From assembly GCA_905200905.1 (NCBI GenBank), contig CAJKMA010000018.1:1-45918 (forward strand): a stretch of DNA of 45,918 bases. The letters are read 5' to 3'. Below the pieces are notes generated by a model, which ran no database searches, was not told the origin of the DNA, and was given only the letters and a program-made list of their open reading frames with translations. This stretch comes from an uncultured Bacillota bacterium (GTDB lineage: Bacteria > Bacillota > Clostridia > Lachnospirales > Lachnospiraceae). Both the position numbers and the translations under genes were made by a program. Below, piece by piece: positions 1-7,301 of this stretch; within the stretch, counting starts at the first letter, position 1, and each line of letters starts with the position of its first letter.

Positions 1-11
1 CCTCCTCGTAT

Positions 12-58
12 AATAAGTTTGTAAGCAAGAAAAACGCTTACAGACTTATTCTTTTTTT
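12..58 (+). terminator. Rho-independent terminator of a gene left of the window
   Basis: A 15-bp stem (positions 12-26 pairing with 36-50, one G-T wobble) is followed by CTTTTTTT. The T-run is on the plus strand, so it would end a plus-strand transcript entering from the left. The parent gene lies outside the window. Confidence 0.75.
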
Positions 59-309
59 GATAAGACAGAAGGATATTTCTAAACATCTTTTCCGAAGATT
101 CTTCTTCAGCAATGCTGCTTCATCCTTTCTCTGTCTTTAGGTTAATAAGTTACTTTATAGTCATGCTCCCAGATGCTATACTTAGGTTCGTAAGAACTGT
201 AGCTGTGGTTACTGCTTTACGCCTCCTGCAAAACATGTTGTTATTGCCAAAAAAAGCTTGCAGCCCTAACGCTACGCTAAGACTTATTACACAAATGCTG
301 CATCCCGGT

Positions 310-420
310 TTCTAGCCACCAGCAGGGTATTTTTTACCGGTGAATGCTCATAATGCGAGGTTTAGGGTGGCGTAGTGATCTGGGATAAGCCATGATTACA
401 TTCTTTTTATTCTACGATGA
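310..420 (+). ncRNA. Candidate IS110 bridge RNA region
   Basis: The non-coding leader between the left flank and the transposase start can fold: GCCACC (315-320) pairs with GGTGGC (366-371), enclosing a GGTA/TACC hairpin (326-329 with 335-338). In the IS110 group the leader upstream of the transposase encodes a bridge RNA with target- and donor-binding loops. Position and foldability fit that role. The guide loops could not be assigned, because the donor and target junctions are unknown. The RNA limits are estimates. Confidence 0.45.
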
Positions 421-436
421 AAGGTGGTGACGATCC

Positions 437-1717
437 GTGAAAGAAAAATTCGATTACCTCTCAACGCTTTTTGTTGGGATTGATATTGCATCCCGTATCC
501 ATGTGCTTTCTGCTCTTGATTTTAATCAGGACTTTTTCATAAAGATGAAGCCTGTTCAAAATACTCAAGATGGTGCTACTCTTCTTGAGAGCATGATTGT
601 TGATGTTTTGAAAGAAAACCACCAGTTTAAATACGTTGTCATTGCAATGGAATCCACCGGATTCTATGGTGTCCATCTGGCTAATTACCTTTCTGCCAGC
701 GATTTACTGGCTCCATTTTCAGTCCGTGTTTATTGCCTCAATCCAAAAGAAGTGAAAAATTATAAAAAATCCTTCAACGACATCGGAAAGAACGATGGCA
801 TTGATTCTTTTGTCATTGCCGATTTTGCCCGTGTTGGGCGTATCAGCATCAAACCTTGGCGCGGTCCCCAATACCTTGCTTTGCAAAGGCTTACCAGACA
901 CCGTATGCACATCACTGAATGTATTGCCAGAGAAAAAACATATATGTTAAATAACATCTTTCTGAAATTCAGTGAGTATGCTTTACTGCGTGATGGAGAA
1001 CATCCCTTTTCAAATAAATACAGTGCTACTGCCGAAGCAATCCTGACCGAATTTACCACCAATGAGGATATTGTGAACTCCTCTGTGGAAGATCTCGTTG
1101 CTTTCATTAATGCTAAAAGCCGAGGCCGGATTGCTGATCCGGAAGAAACTGCCAAGATGGTACAAGCTGCCGCCCGTAATTCATACAGACTTGATAAATG
1201 TCTTTATGAACCGCTTACGATTTCAATTGCATCCTCTTTTAACTGTATCAGTTCTTTTGAAAAGGAATTAAAAGCAATTGACAAAGCAATCCTGCAAACT
1301 GTACAGGGGATAAATCCCGACGAATATACCGTGCTAAATTCCATCCCTGGCATCGGTAAGGTTTACTCTGCCGGGATTCTTGCTGAAATCGGTTCAGTCA
1401 AGGCTTTTCAAAATGCCAATGCTCTCGCAAAGTATTGCGGCATTATCTGGAATGATAATGATTCCGGAGATTTTGAAGCCGAAGACAAACGTATGAGCAA
1501 AGCTGGCAACAGTTATCTGCGCTATTACATTATAGAAGCTACTGGAAGTGTCATAAGACACTGCCCTGAATATGAACGCTTCTATCAAAAGAAATATGCT
1601 GAAACAAGAAATCATCAGCATAAACGAGCACTCGCGTTGACTTCCCGTAAATTTATACGTCTGCTCTATGGTCTGCTGGACAAGAGCCAACTCTACTCTC
1701 CGGAAAAGAGTAGGTAA
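437..1717 (+). CDS. IS110-family DEDD transposase
   Basis: A 426-aa protein, the usual length for this family. The N-terminal RuvC-like DEDD domain shows VGIDIAS (about residues 13-19), AMESTG (about 70-75) and the ND..DSFVIADF segment (about 117-131). The C-terminal Transposase_20 domain begins at NSIPGIGKVYSAGILAEIG (about 300-318), containing the helix-hairpin-helix and the conserved serine region (SKAGNSYLRYY, about 355-365). The start is GTG at 437, preceded by AAGGTGGTG. It acts on its own element ends, probably guided by the leader RNA. No frameshift or truncation is seen, so it looks intact. Family assignment is confident; subgroup (IS110 versus IS1111) is not settled. Confidence 0.93.
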   Translation: MKEKFDYLSTLFVGIDIASRIHVLSALDFNQDFFIKMKPVQNTQDGATLLESMIVDVLKENHQFKYVVIAMESTGFYGVHLANYLSASDLLAPFSVRVYCLNPKEVKNYKKSFNDIGKNDGIDSFVIADFARVGRISIKPWRGPQYLALQRLTRHRMHITECIAREKTYMLNNIFLKFSEYALLRDGEHPFSNKYSATAEAILTEFTTNEDIVNSSVEDLVAFINAKSRGRIADPEETAKMVQAAARNSYRLDKCLYEPLTISIASSFNCISSFEKELKAIDKAILQTVQGINPDEYTVLNSIPGIGKVYSAGILAEIGSVKAFQNANALAKYCGIIWNDNDSGDFEAEDKRMSKAGNSYLRYYIIEATGSVIRHCPEYERFYQKKYAETRNHQHKRALALTSRKFIRLLYGLLDKSQLYSPEKSR

Positions 1718-1846
1718 TCCATATCGCATTTTCTGCTTGTGAAACTCGTTGTAATTCACAGGTTTATTAAAGTTACTCTTTTGTATAAAAATCTTTTCAA
1801 AATAACTCTTGACTATTTACCAAATTGCTCTTTCCTGCCCCCAGTT

Positions 1847-2290
1847 TTACATATTTCTTCGCAAATAAACCATATCCACCAACTGAACACCACCTTCGTA
1901 TATGGGATGGTCATAATAATCCGTAAAGAAATTTTTTATGCTATGTGAACGGATAAATCCGCATTTTTCATAAAAAGGTACGGTTAATGGGCTATCTCCT
2001 GTACCAACTTGTAAAATAGAATATGTTTCTCTATAATTCATAATAAGAAAGTCGATTAGTTTCTTTCCATAGCCCTTTCCTTGATACTCTGGTTTTGTAG
2101 CAATATTCTTTATCTCAAGAATGCCATTCCCCTCATCTGTGACAACACATTGGCACTTCACCCCGTCATCGTCTAAAACATACACTGTGCCTTTCTCAAT
2201 ATATCTGTCTATCATATCTTCCTGTTCATCTGCTAATAACAGCAAGGAAAGAAACTGCTTTTTATCTTCTTTAAGTTCTCTTATTTCCAT
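1847..2290 (-). CDS. GNAT-family N-acetyltransferase
   Basis: A 147-aa protein with the GNAT fold signature. The beta4/motif A region reads IKNIATKPEYQGKGYGKKLIDFL (about residues 60-82), with the acetyl-CoA pyrophosphate loop Q-G-K-G-Y-G, followed by a C-terminal YEKCGF motif typical of small-molecule or peptide acetyltransferases. The start at 2290 follows GGAG. It lies alone on the minus strand, 130 bp downstream of the IS110 transposase end, and its promoter may be the TATAAT in the 63-bp repeat at 2319-2381. The acceptor substrate cannot be predicted. Confidence 0.85.
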   Translation of the reverse strand: MEIRELKEDKKQFLSLLLLADEQEDMIDRYIEKGTVYVLDDDGVKCQCVVTDEGNGILEIKNIATKPEYQGKGYGKKLIDFLIMNYRETYSILQVGTGDSPLTVPFYEKCGFIRSHSIKNFFTDYYDHPIYEGGVQLVDMVYLRRNM

Positions 2291-2318
2291 TTTTTTCTCC
2301 GTAACTTCCGGTTGATTG

Positions 2319-2381
2319 CTTTATTATAGCATAGAAAAAGCAGGCAACACAATGAAAATACTTTGTATTGCCCGCTTACAG
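2319..2381. repeat. 63-bp terminator-plus-promoter repeat, copy 1
   Basis: Matches 5743-5805 over 63 bp with only a few differences. On the minus strand it gives a 13-bp imperfect hairpin (GC-rich foot, AT-rich top) followed by TTTTTC, directly after the stop codon of the XRE gene, and then TATAAT with TTGTGT 18 bp upstream, facing the GNAT gene. It therefore looks like a combined terminator and promoter between two minus-strand genes. Confidence 0.6.
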
Positions 2382-2813
2382 CTATTGCTCTTCCATATAT
2401 CTGATTATCTCTTTGTCATACTCTGATTTCTTATACCAGCTAATTCCTACCAGGATTAATCCAACAAAAACTGCTATTGTTCTTCTTATGGAATCTGGCG
2501 AAATTAGGCAAGATACAATGATTCCAGTACCGGCACCTGAAAAAATATCGATGATAGATTTTGCATGTTTTATCTTACTGTGCATTCTTTCTTTATCGAT
2601 GGTCTTTACCATTTTAGAATCCTCCTTCAATAATACATCAAGAGAAATTCCAAATTGGTCGCTCATGTCTACAAGCATTTGCAAATCCGGATAACTTTTT
2701 TCATTTTCCCAATTTGAAACGGTTTGCCGCGTCACATGAAATAATCTGCCAAACTCCTCTTGTGTTAATTGCTTTTCTTTTCGGATACTTAATATTTGCT
2801 TTCCTATGTTCAC
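2382..2813 (-). CDS. XRE-family transcriptional regulator with C-terminal membrane segments
   Basis: The N-terminal HTH_3 domain covers about residues 3-58 (IGKQILSIRKEKQLTQEEFG, then VTRQTVSNWENEKSYPD). A charged linker follows, then two hydrophobic segments (about residues 87-120), giving a membrane-anchored regulator of about 143 aa. GTG at 2813 is chosen because the HTH begins at once, as in relatives; an in-frame ATG at 2846 (adds MKNHTGKGEGS) is an alternative. This class of HTH plus two membrane helices is common in Firmicute accessory regions; its target is unknown. The neighbouring small membrane genes upstream may be its partners. Confidence 0.75.
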   Translation of the reverse strand: MNIGKQILSIRKEKQLTQEEFGRLFHVTRQTVSNWENEKSYPDLQMLVDMSDQFGISLDVLLKEDSKMVKTIDKERMHSKIKHAKSIIDIFSGAGTGIIVSCLISPDSIRRTIAVFVGLILVGISWYKKSEYDKEIIRYMEEQ

Positions 2814-2984
2814 ACTACCCTCACCCTTTCCTGTGTGATTTTTCATCCTCTGTGGTTTTTTCTTTAAACATATTATGTAAGAAAACATGTTCAAAGTAAA
2901 GCAATTAACCTTTAACATTGAATATATTGCCATGCAAAGATTCTTTGACAGGTATTTTCCGTGTATGCCAAGCTGGAAACCATG

Positions 2985-3128
2985 TTACTTGTGCTCCATA
3001 AATCCTATGATTGAAACTATCAATCCTAAAACACCAATCCCCAAAGTAAATATCTCCATTCCTGCTGAACATATAGAAAATAAAATGGCAAAAAGTAATA
3101 TCGCAATACCTAATCCTATTTTTTTCAT
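2985..3128 (-). CDS. 47-aa membrane peptide, translationally coupled
   Basis: The reading frame starts ATG-AAA-AAA-ATA at 3128 and ends TAA at 2985. The peptide starts MKKIGLGIAILLFAI and is hydrophobic almost throughout: one helix at about residues 4-21, a short turn with SAGME, a second at about 26-42, ending MEHK. The ATG overlaps the stop of the upstream 225-aa gene (ATGA), and a GGAGGAG ribosome site lies 5 nt upstream, both strong signs of real translation. No homolog is recognised. It could be a small membrane partner of the 225-aa protein. Confidence 0.65.
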   Translation of the reverse strand: MKKIGLGIAILLFAILFSICSAGMEIFTLGIGVLGLIVSIIGFMEHK

Positions 3129-3802
3129 TGAAACTCCTCCTGTTCCACGATACGCTGTAATACTTGTTTTACTTCTTCTCCCCTATCTCCTGATAAATCA
3201 ATGCTTGAGAAAGGGAGAATCAAACCTTTACCGTTATAATATGTAATCCATATGTTATTCGTATTCCCCATAAACATATATTTGAAATCTGTCATATACT
3301 TTTTAGCATAAAGTATCCCGTTTATAATTAACCAGTTTTTACTGTTAAATATACGAACTGCTTTTTGTAATGTAGAATTTTTAAATTGAATGCATTCAAA
3401 TTTTTCACCTCTAAGCTCATGTTCCAGCTCTTCTTTTGAATAAAACTTCTTTAAAATAATTGCACAATGATAAGGCGTTTTGATATATTTCCATATTTTA
3501 TATGCACTTAGTAAAGTAAAGCCAAGAAAGAATAGTTCAATCCAAATTAGCTCTTGATATTTTTCAATCCAAAATACCTTTAATCCCTTTATAGATACAT
3601 ATGCACAGAATAACCATAGCAAAGCCAATAATAACTTTTTAAGTGGGTAAAGTTTAAACCATTCAATCATTTTTAATTGGCCGTTTTCTGTTTTATAATC
3701 TCCATTTACTAATTTATCCGTAAGAATCTTTTGTACAATGTCTGGCAGATTAACCACCAAGATGAGCACCAAAAAGATAAGACAAAGAATCATTCTTTTC
3801 AC
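3125..3802 (-). CDS. Hypothetical membrane protein
   Basis: A 225-aa protein not recognised by family. It has an N-terminal hydrophobic helix (about 3-22), two further membrane segments (about 55-73 and 84-102), and a soluble C-terminal half of about 115 residues beginning near KTPYHCAIILKKFY. That half resembles the YcxB-like/PH-type C-terminal domains seen after two helices in Firmicute membrane proteins (motif IWITYYNGKGLILPFSSI), but this is a weak judgement. It forms a coupled pair with the 47-aa peptide downstream. Confidence 0.7.
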   Translation of the reverse strand: MKRMILCLIFLVLILVVNLPDIVQKILTDKLVNGDYKTENGQLKMIEWFKLYPLKKLLLALLWLFCAYVSIKGLKVFWIEKYQELIWIELFFLGFTLLSAYKIWKYIKTPYHCAIILKKFYSKEELEHELRGEKFECIQFKNSTLQKAVRIFNSKNWLIINGILYAKKYMTDFKYMFMGNTNNIWITYYNGKGLILPFSSIDLSGDRGEEVKQVLQRIVEQEEFQ

Positions 3803-3891
3803 TTCCTTTGTAACTTTAATTTATATAGGAATCTCTGCCTTGAAATATTGCTCCTGAAAAGCCTACCAGTCAAAGCATTCGACAGTATCGG

Positions 3892-4617
3892 TTACTCACA
3901 ATAAATCTCGATTGCCTTTGCTATAAATACAGCGGTTCCGCTTCCGGCAGCTTTGTCAATATTTTCCGTAAACTCACCACCAGAGGCATATAGTTTCCCA
4001 AGACCATTTAATATCTCCCTGGAACATTCGTAAAAATGTTCTGAAATATAATCCTGTATTTTTTTTACCTGTAACTGTACCTCCTCACTCTCTGGTTTCT
4101 TATGTGTCATTTTCCCAAACTCGGCAAACAGAAGCATGAAATTCTGCCAAACCTTTTTTTGTGCATCCATGGACTGACCTGTTGATTTTTCTTCATATTC
4201 CTTGTATTCCTTCGTCTGTCCCCATTCTTCTTTTGCCCTTCTTGCATATTCATCCATTTTTGTTGTGTCAAATACATGTAAATCCATTCTATCCACTCCT
4301 GTTGTTTTTATTTTTTGAGCGAAACTAATCAGATTTTCAAGATGCTCTTTTTTCATCACAAGCAGCTCTATTTGCTGTTCTAATGCCTTATTTCTATCGA
4401 AATCTGGAGCATCTATAATCTTCTTAATTTCCTTTAATGGAAATTCCAGCTCTCGAAACAGTAAAATTTGTTGAAGCCGTTCCAATGTGGTATCGTCATA
4501 CAGCCGATAACCTGCTTCTGTATATACCGTCGGCGGCAAAAGTCCTATGGTATCATAATATTGCAGAGCACGTATGGTCACTCCAGTCAGCTTGCTCACT
4601 TCATTTACTGTCATCAT
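3892..4617 (-). CDS. MerR-family regulator with TipAS drug-recognition domain
   Basis: The N-terminal MerR winged HTH (TVNEVSKLTGVTIRALQYYD) is followed by the wing (GYRLYDDTTLERLQQILLFRELEFPLKEI) and a dimerisation coiled coil to about residue 110. The C-terminal half (about 120-240) matches the TipAS domain, whose globin-like fold binds thiopeptides and similar hydrophobic drugs in TipA and Mta. The start at 4617 (ATG-ATG) follows GGAGAGAAAG; a longer form from 4674 lacks a ribosome site. The adjacent downstream target appears reduced to a remnant or missing, so the regulon is unclear. Confidence 0.88.
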   Translation of the reverse strand: MMTVNEVSKLTGVTIRALQYYDTIGLLPPTVYTEAGYRLYDDTTLERLQQILLFRELEFPLKEIKKIIDAPDFDRNKALEQQIELLVMKKEHLENLISFAQKIKTTGVDRMDLHVFDTTKMDEYARRAKEEWGQTKEYKEYEEKSTGQSMDAQKKVWQNFMLLFAEFGKMTHKKPESEEVQLQVKKIQDYISEHFYECSREILNGLGKLYASGGEFTENIDKAAGSGTAVFIAKAIEIYCE

Positions 4618-4683
4618 CAGCTTTCTCTCCTCTCCATAAGCATACTCTAAACTATTACGCAACGTAGGAGTCAATCGTTATTT

Positions 4684-4878
4684 TCATCTTAATATTTTTT
4701 CCATTGCTTTTCCTTTTGCCAGTTCATCCACTAATTTGTCCAGCCACCGGATTTTCTGCATCAATGGATCCTCAATCTGTTCCACTTTAATTCCGCAAAC
4801 GGATCCTTTTATTATGTTGCAAATACCTTTTCTTTTTCCATCCTTGTTTCCTCCTGTAAATCCAAATCTTCTATCCAT
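4684..4878 (-). pseudogene. Short remnant, possibly the C-terminus of an oxidoreductase
   Basis: A 64-aa frame with no ribosome site. The last 35 residues (EDPLMQKIRWLDKLVDELAKGK, positions about 35-56) look like the C-terminal helix of a larger enzyme, perhaps a flavodoxin-like NAD(P)H oxidoreductase, while the first 20 residues look like non-coding read-through. Its position next to a MerR/TipAS regulator suggests a former regulated gene that has been deleted. The family judgement is weak. Confidence 0.3.
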
Positions 4879-4900
4879 TCAAACGCTCTTGAAGAAATTG

Positions 4901-5587
4901 CTATTCTACTTTTTGGATTCTATAAACCACACCCAATTGTGCTGGTGCTGTTTCCTTAATCATTCCATTAAACCATATTGTGACTACATCCCCAGCCTGG
5001 ACATCATCTAATAAATTATCTGTTGGCACAGAAAAATCACCACCGTTCATCGTAAATCCTTCTGCTGTACTAATATGCGATACAAGCAACATTCCACTTT
5101 CCGTAACTTCTTTTACTTTTGCATTGAAATGAATCACTTCCTTTGGGATTGATGCATCATCCACTTCTATATTTCTGAAAATTATTCGTTCATTTTCAAT
5201 CATTACTATCATATGGTCTTCAGAACTTCGCTGATATTGATATCCACTTCCAAAATTAGATTGATTGTTTTCTGATGGTAACTTTGTTCCATCTACTGTT
5301 GAAGTAATTTCTCCATCCATAGTTCCACAGCCTGGCATAGAAGACACATAACCTGTATCTTTATATACAATGTTATCAACCATAACGCATGGCGGATATG
5401 CAGTATTGTCATGTTCTTCTGATTGTGCTGGTGCTTCCTGTTCAATCTGTGTTGTGACACTATGATCTATGTTTGGCATCTGCGAAGTAACATTATCTTC
5501 TACTGGTTTTTCATTTCTTTGTGTTTTTCCACATCCTGTTAATGCAAGAACAGTTATCAGCATCACAACATAACTTTTTCTTTTCAT
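4901..5587 (-). CDS. Putative lipoprotein with DUF3221-like C-terminal domain
   Basis: The signal peptide MKRKSYVVMLITVLALTGCG has a clear lipobox (LTGC), so lipidation at Cys is predicted at residue 19. The start at 5587 is chosen over the upstream frame at 5602 because GGAGGT lies 8 nt before it. A low-complexity, acidic and Ser/Thr-rich linker follows, then a C-terminal domain (about 140-228) ending in DVVTIWFNGMIKETAPAQLG, which resembles the beta-rich DUF3221/YobA-type domain of extracellular Firmicute proteins. Its function is unknown. It may be expressed from the TATAAT in the 63-bp repeat at 5743-5805. Confidence 0.8.
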   Translation of the reverse strand: MKRKSYVVMLITVLALTGCGKTQRNEKPVEDNVTSQMPNIDHSVTTQIEQEAPAQSEEHDNTAYPPCVMVDNIVYKDTGYVSSMPGCGTMDGEITSTVDGTKLPSENNQSNFGSGYQYQRSSEDHMIVMIENERIIFRNIEVDDASIPKEVIHFNAKVKEVTESGMLLVSHISTAEGFTMNGGDFSVPTDNLLDDVQAGDVVTIWFNGMIKETAPAQLGVVYRIQKVE

Positions 5588-5742
5588 ACCGCATACCTCC
5601 AAACTTTTATATTTTTCTGCAATCTAAAAAGCATCCAATACTTCCAGATTAAGCAAATGGAATATTCTTATTTAATAGCCACAAGTTTTGCATCCTCTTC
5701 CTTGAAATAGTCAGAAGTATCTTCGAGATTTCATAATATTTC

Positions 5743-5805
5743 CTTTATTATAGCATAGTAAAAGCAGGCAACACAATGAAAATACCTTGTATTGCCTGCT
5801 TGCAG
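5743..5805. repeat. 63-bp terminator-plus-promoter repeat, copy 2
   Basis: Second copy of the module at 2319-2381. On the minus strand the hairpin GCAGGCAATACAA/TTGTGTTGCCTGC is followed by TTTT and then TATAAT, with TTGTGT 18 bp upstream. It sits between the antiporter gene (stop at 5930) and the lipoprotein gene (start at 5587), so it may end the first transcript and begin the second. The rest of the 343-bp gap shows no reading frame worth calling. Confidence 0.6.
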
Positions 5806-5929
5806 ATTTTTCGATGAACAATATTTGGTATAAATTTGTTTATACTATAGGCTTGTTATGTAAATTCCTAGATTACAACCTACTTTTTCACTGCCCAAAT
5901 AGGCTGCAAATCCTAGAAAAGCATCCCCC

Positions 5930-7108
5930 TTAACCTTTTTTCAAAAACTTTTTATAGGACAAATCCATAGCGAATGCTCCGGCTGGTGCAGTTAGCACAA
6001 TCGCAAGTACAGCCACTGTAAGAACAATTTCACCACATGCAAGACCAAGGGAAAGCGGTATTCCACCAATTGCAGCCTGAACCGTTGCTTTTGGTGTGTA
6101 TGCCATCATCGCAAATAATCTCTCTTTTTTATCTAAACTTGTTCCCAGAAGACAAAGAAATACACCAAACATTCTGAAAATCAACGCCACTGCAATAACA
6201 ACAAGTGCTTTCACCCCAACCTTGCCAAGATATCCTATGTTTACGGTAGCTCCTACCAGCACAAATAAAAATACTTCTGCTGCCACCCACAATTTCCCAT
6301 ATTTTACAGACAAACGCCTTGCAACGACTTCCCGTTTCTTCTGCAATCCTATCCCAATAAACATGATTGCAATTAATGCGGAAAAGGTAATCGGTATGGT
6401 AAGATGATCTTCCAGAACTACAAGCAAAAGGGAAATACTTAATATAATGAGCACTTTTGATGTATCCCGTATGTGTACTTTTTTAAAATAATAAGCCAGG
6501 ATAACTCCAATCAGGAATCCAATACCAATACCCAGAAATATGGAAATTGGAATGTTAATAAAACGAATTACAGATGCACTTTCACCCTGCATCATTCCAA
6601 GAAATGTTGAGAATAAAACAATCACATACACATCATCCACAGATGCACCTGCCAGAATCAGTTGTGGAATCCCTTCCCTGACACCATAGCCTTCTTCCAT
6701 CAATTTTACCATTCTTGGAACCACTACAGCAGGAGAAACAGCAGCAAGCACTGCCCCCAGGATTGCTGCTTCTAACATGGAAATACCCAGAAGTTTCGGA
6801 GCAATCAATAAGATACCCAGAAGTTCAAGGCTTGCAGGAACAAAACACATGAGTACAGCAGGTCTTCCAATCTTTTTTAGCCCTGACATATCCAATCCCA
6901 GTCCGGCTCTTGTAAGAATAATGATTAATGCTATTTTCCTAAGTTCCGCTGAAATTCCAAGGATACTGTCATCCAATAAATTAAGCATATATGGACCAAG
7001 AACCATACCGGTAACTAACATTCCCAGCAAACTTGGCAGTTTCATCTTCTGACATATCCAGCCTACGGACATCCCAACAAGTAGAATTAACGAGATACTA
7101 AGTAACAT
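5930..7108 (-). CDS. Cation:proton antiporter (CPA family)
   Basis: A 392-aa polytopic protein with about 11-12 membrane helices and the CPA1/CPA2 fold. The region ILTRAGLGLDMSGLKKIGRP (about residues 64-83) and the acidic pair in ASVDDVYVIVLFSTFLGM (about 153-170) correspond to the core helices that carry the transport aspartates. There is no C-terminal KTN or TrkA domain, unlike KefB/KefC. It likely exchanges Na+ or K+ for H+ across the cytoplasmic membrane. GAAGGAGG lies before the start. The 52-bp hairpin repeat (7125-7176) is immediately upstream. Confidence 0.87.
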   Translation of the reverse strand: MLLSISLILLVGMSVGWICQKMKLPSLLGMLVTGMVLGPYMLNLLDDSILGISAELRKIALIIILTRAGLGLDMSGLKKIGRPAVLMCFVPASLELLGILLIAPKLLGISMLEAAILGAVLAAVSPAVVVPRMVKLMEEGYGVREGIPQLILAGASVDDVYVIVLFSTFLGMMQGESASVIRFINIPISIFLGIGIGFLIGVILAYYFKKVHIRDTSKVLIILSISLLLVVLEDHLTIPITFSALIAIMFIGIGLQKKREVVARRLSVKYGKLWVAAEVFLFVLVGATVNIGYLGKVGVKALVVIAVALIFRMFGVFLCLLGTSLDKKERLFAMMAYTPKATVQAAIGGIPLSLGLACGEIVLTVAVLAIVLTAPAGAFAMDLSYKKFLKKG

Positions 7109-7124
7109 AATTTTCCTCCTTCAC

Positions 7125-7176
7125 GCACACAAAAGCTGATGTCTCCTGCGCTAATTTTATCGCAGAAGTCATCAGC
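7125..7176. repeat. 52-bp hairpin repeat, copy A
   Basis: Matches 10992-11043 over 52 bp with about five differences, all near the loop. It forms a 16-bp imperfect hairpin (GCTGATG.. with ..CATCAGC). On the minus strand it follows the nhaC gene by about 125 bp and ends in TTTTGTG, so it may be its terminator. It also lies 17 bp before the antiporter start, so it could alternatively be part of that leader. Confidence 0.55.
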
Positions 7177-7301
7177 CTAAAAAGCGGTTCAAGTATATAC
7201 TTAGGGAGAACTTCATTCCCTTTCTTACTTTTTTAAGTGTAACACATTACAGTTATTTCTGCAATAATATTTTCTGTGTTTCCCGTTTGCAGCAATAACA
7301 A

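Larger units (their letters stand above)
300..1740 (+). mobile_element. IS110-family insertion sequence (boundaries approximate)
   Basis: The element consists of a structured 5' leader and one DEDD transposase gene. IS110 elements normally lack terminal inverted repeats and target duplications, so the ends cannot be fixed from one copy; the limits given are the minimum that contain the transposase and the folded leader. The left end could lie further upstream, anywhere down to the terminator ending near 58. No terminal inverted repeat was seen. Confidence 0.7.

Noticed and set aside
112..315. 67-aa plus-strand frame before the IS110 transposase
   Set aside because: No ribosome site and low-complexity composition; it lies in the IS leader region and is more likely untranslated.
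4684..4878. Intact small gene
   Set aside because: No ribosome site, and the N-terminal part does not look coding; recorded as a remnant instead.
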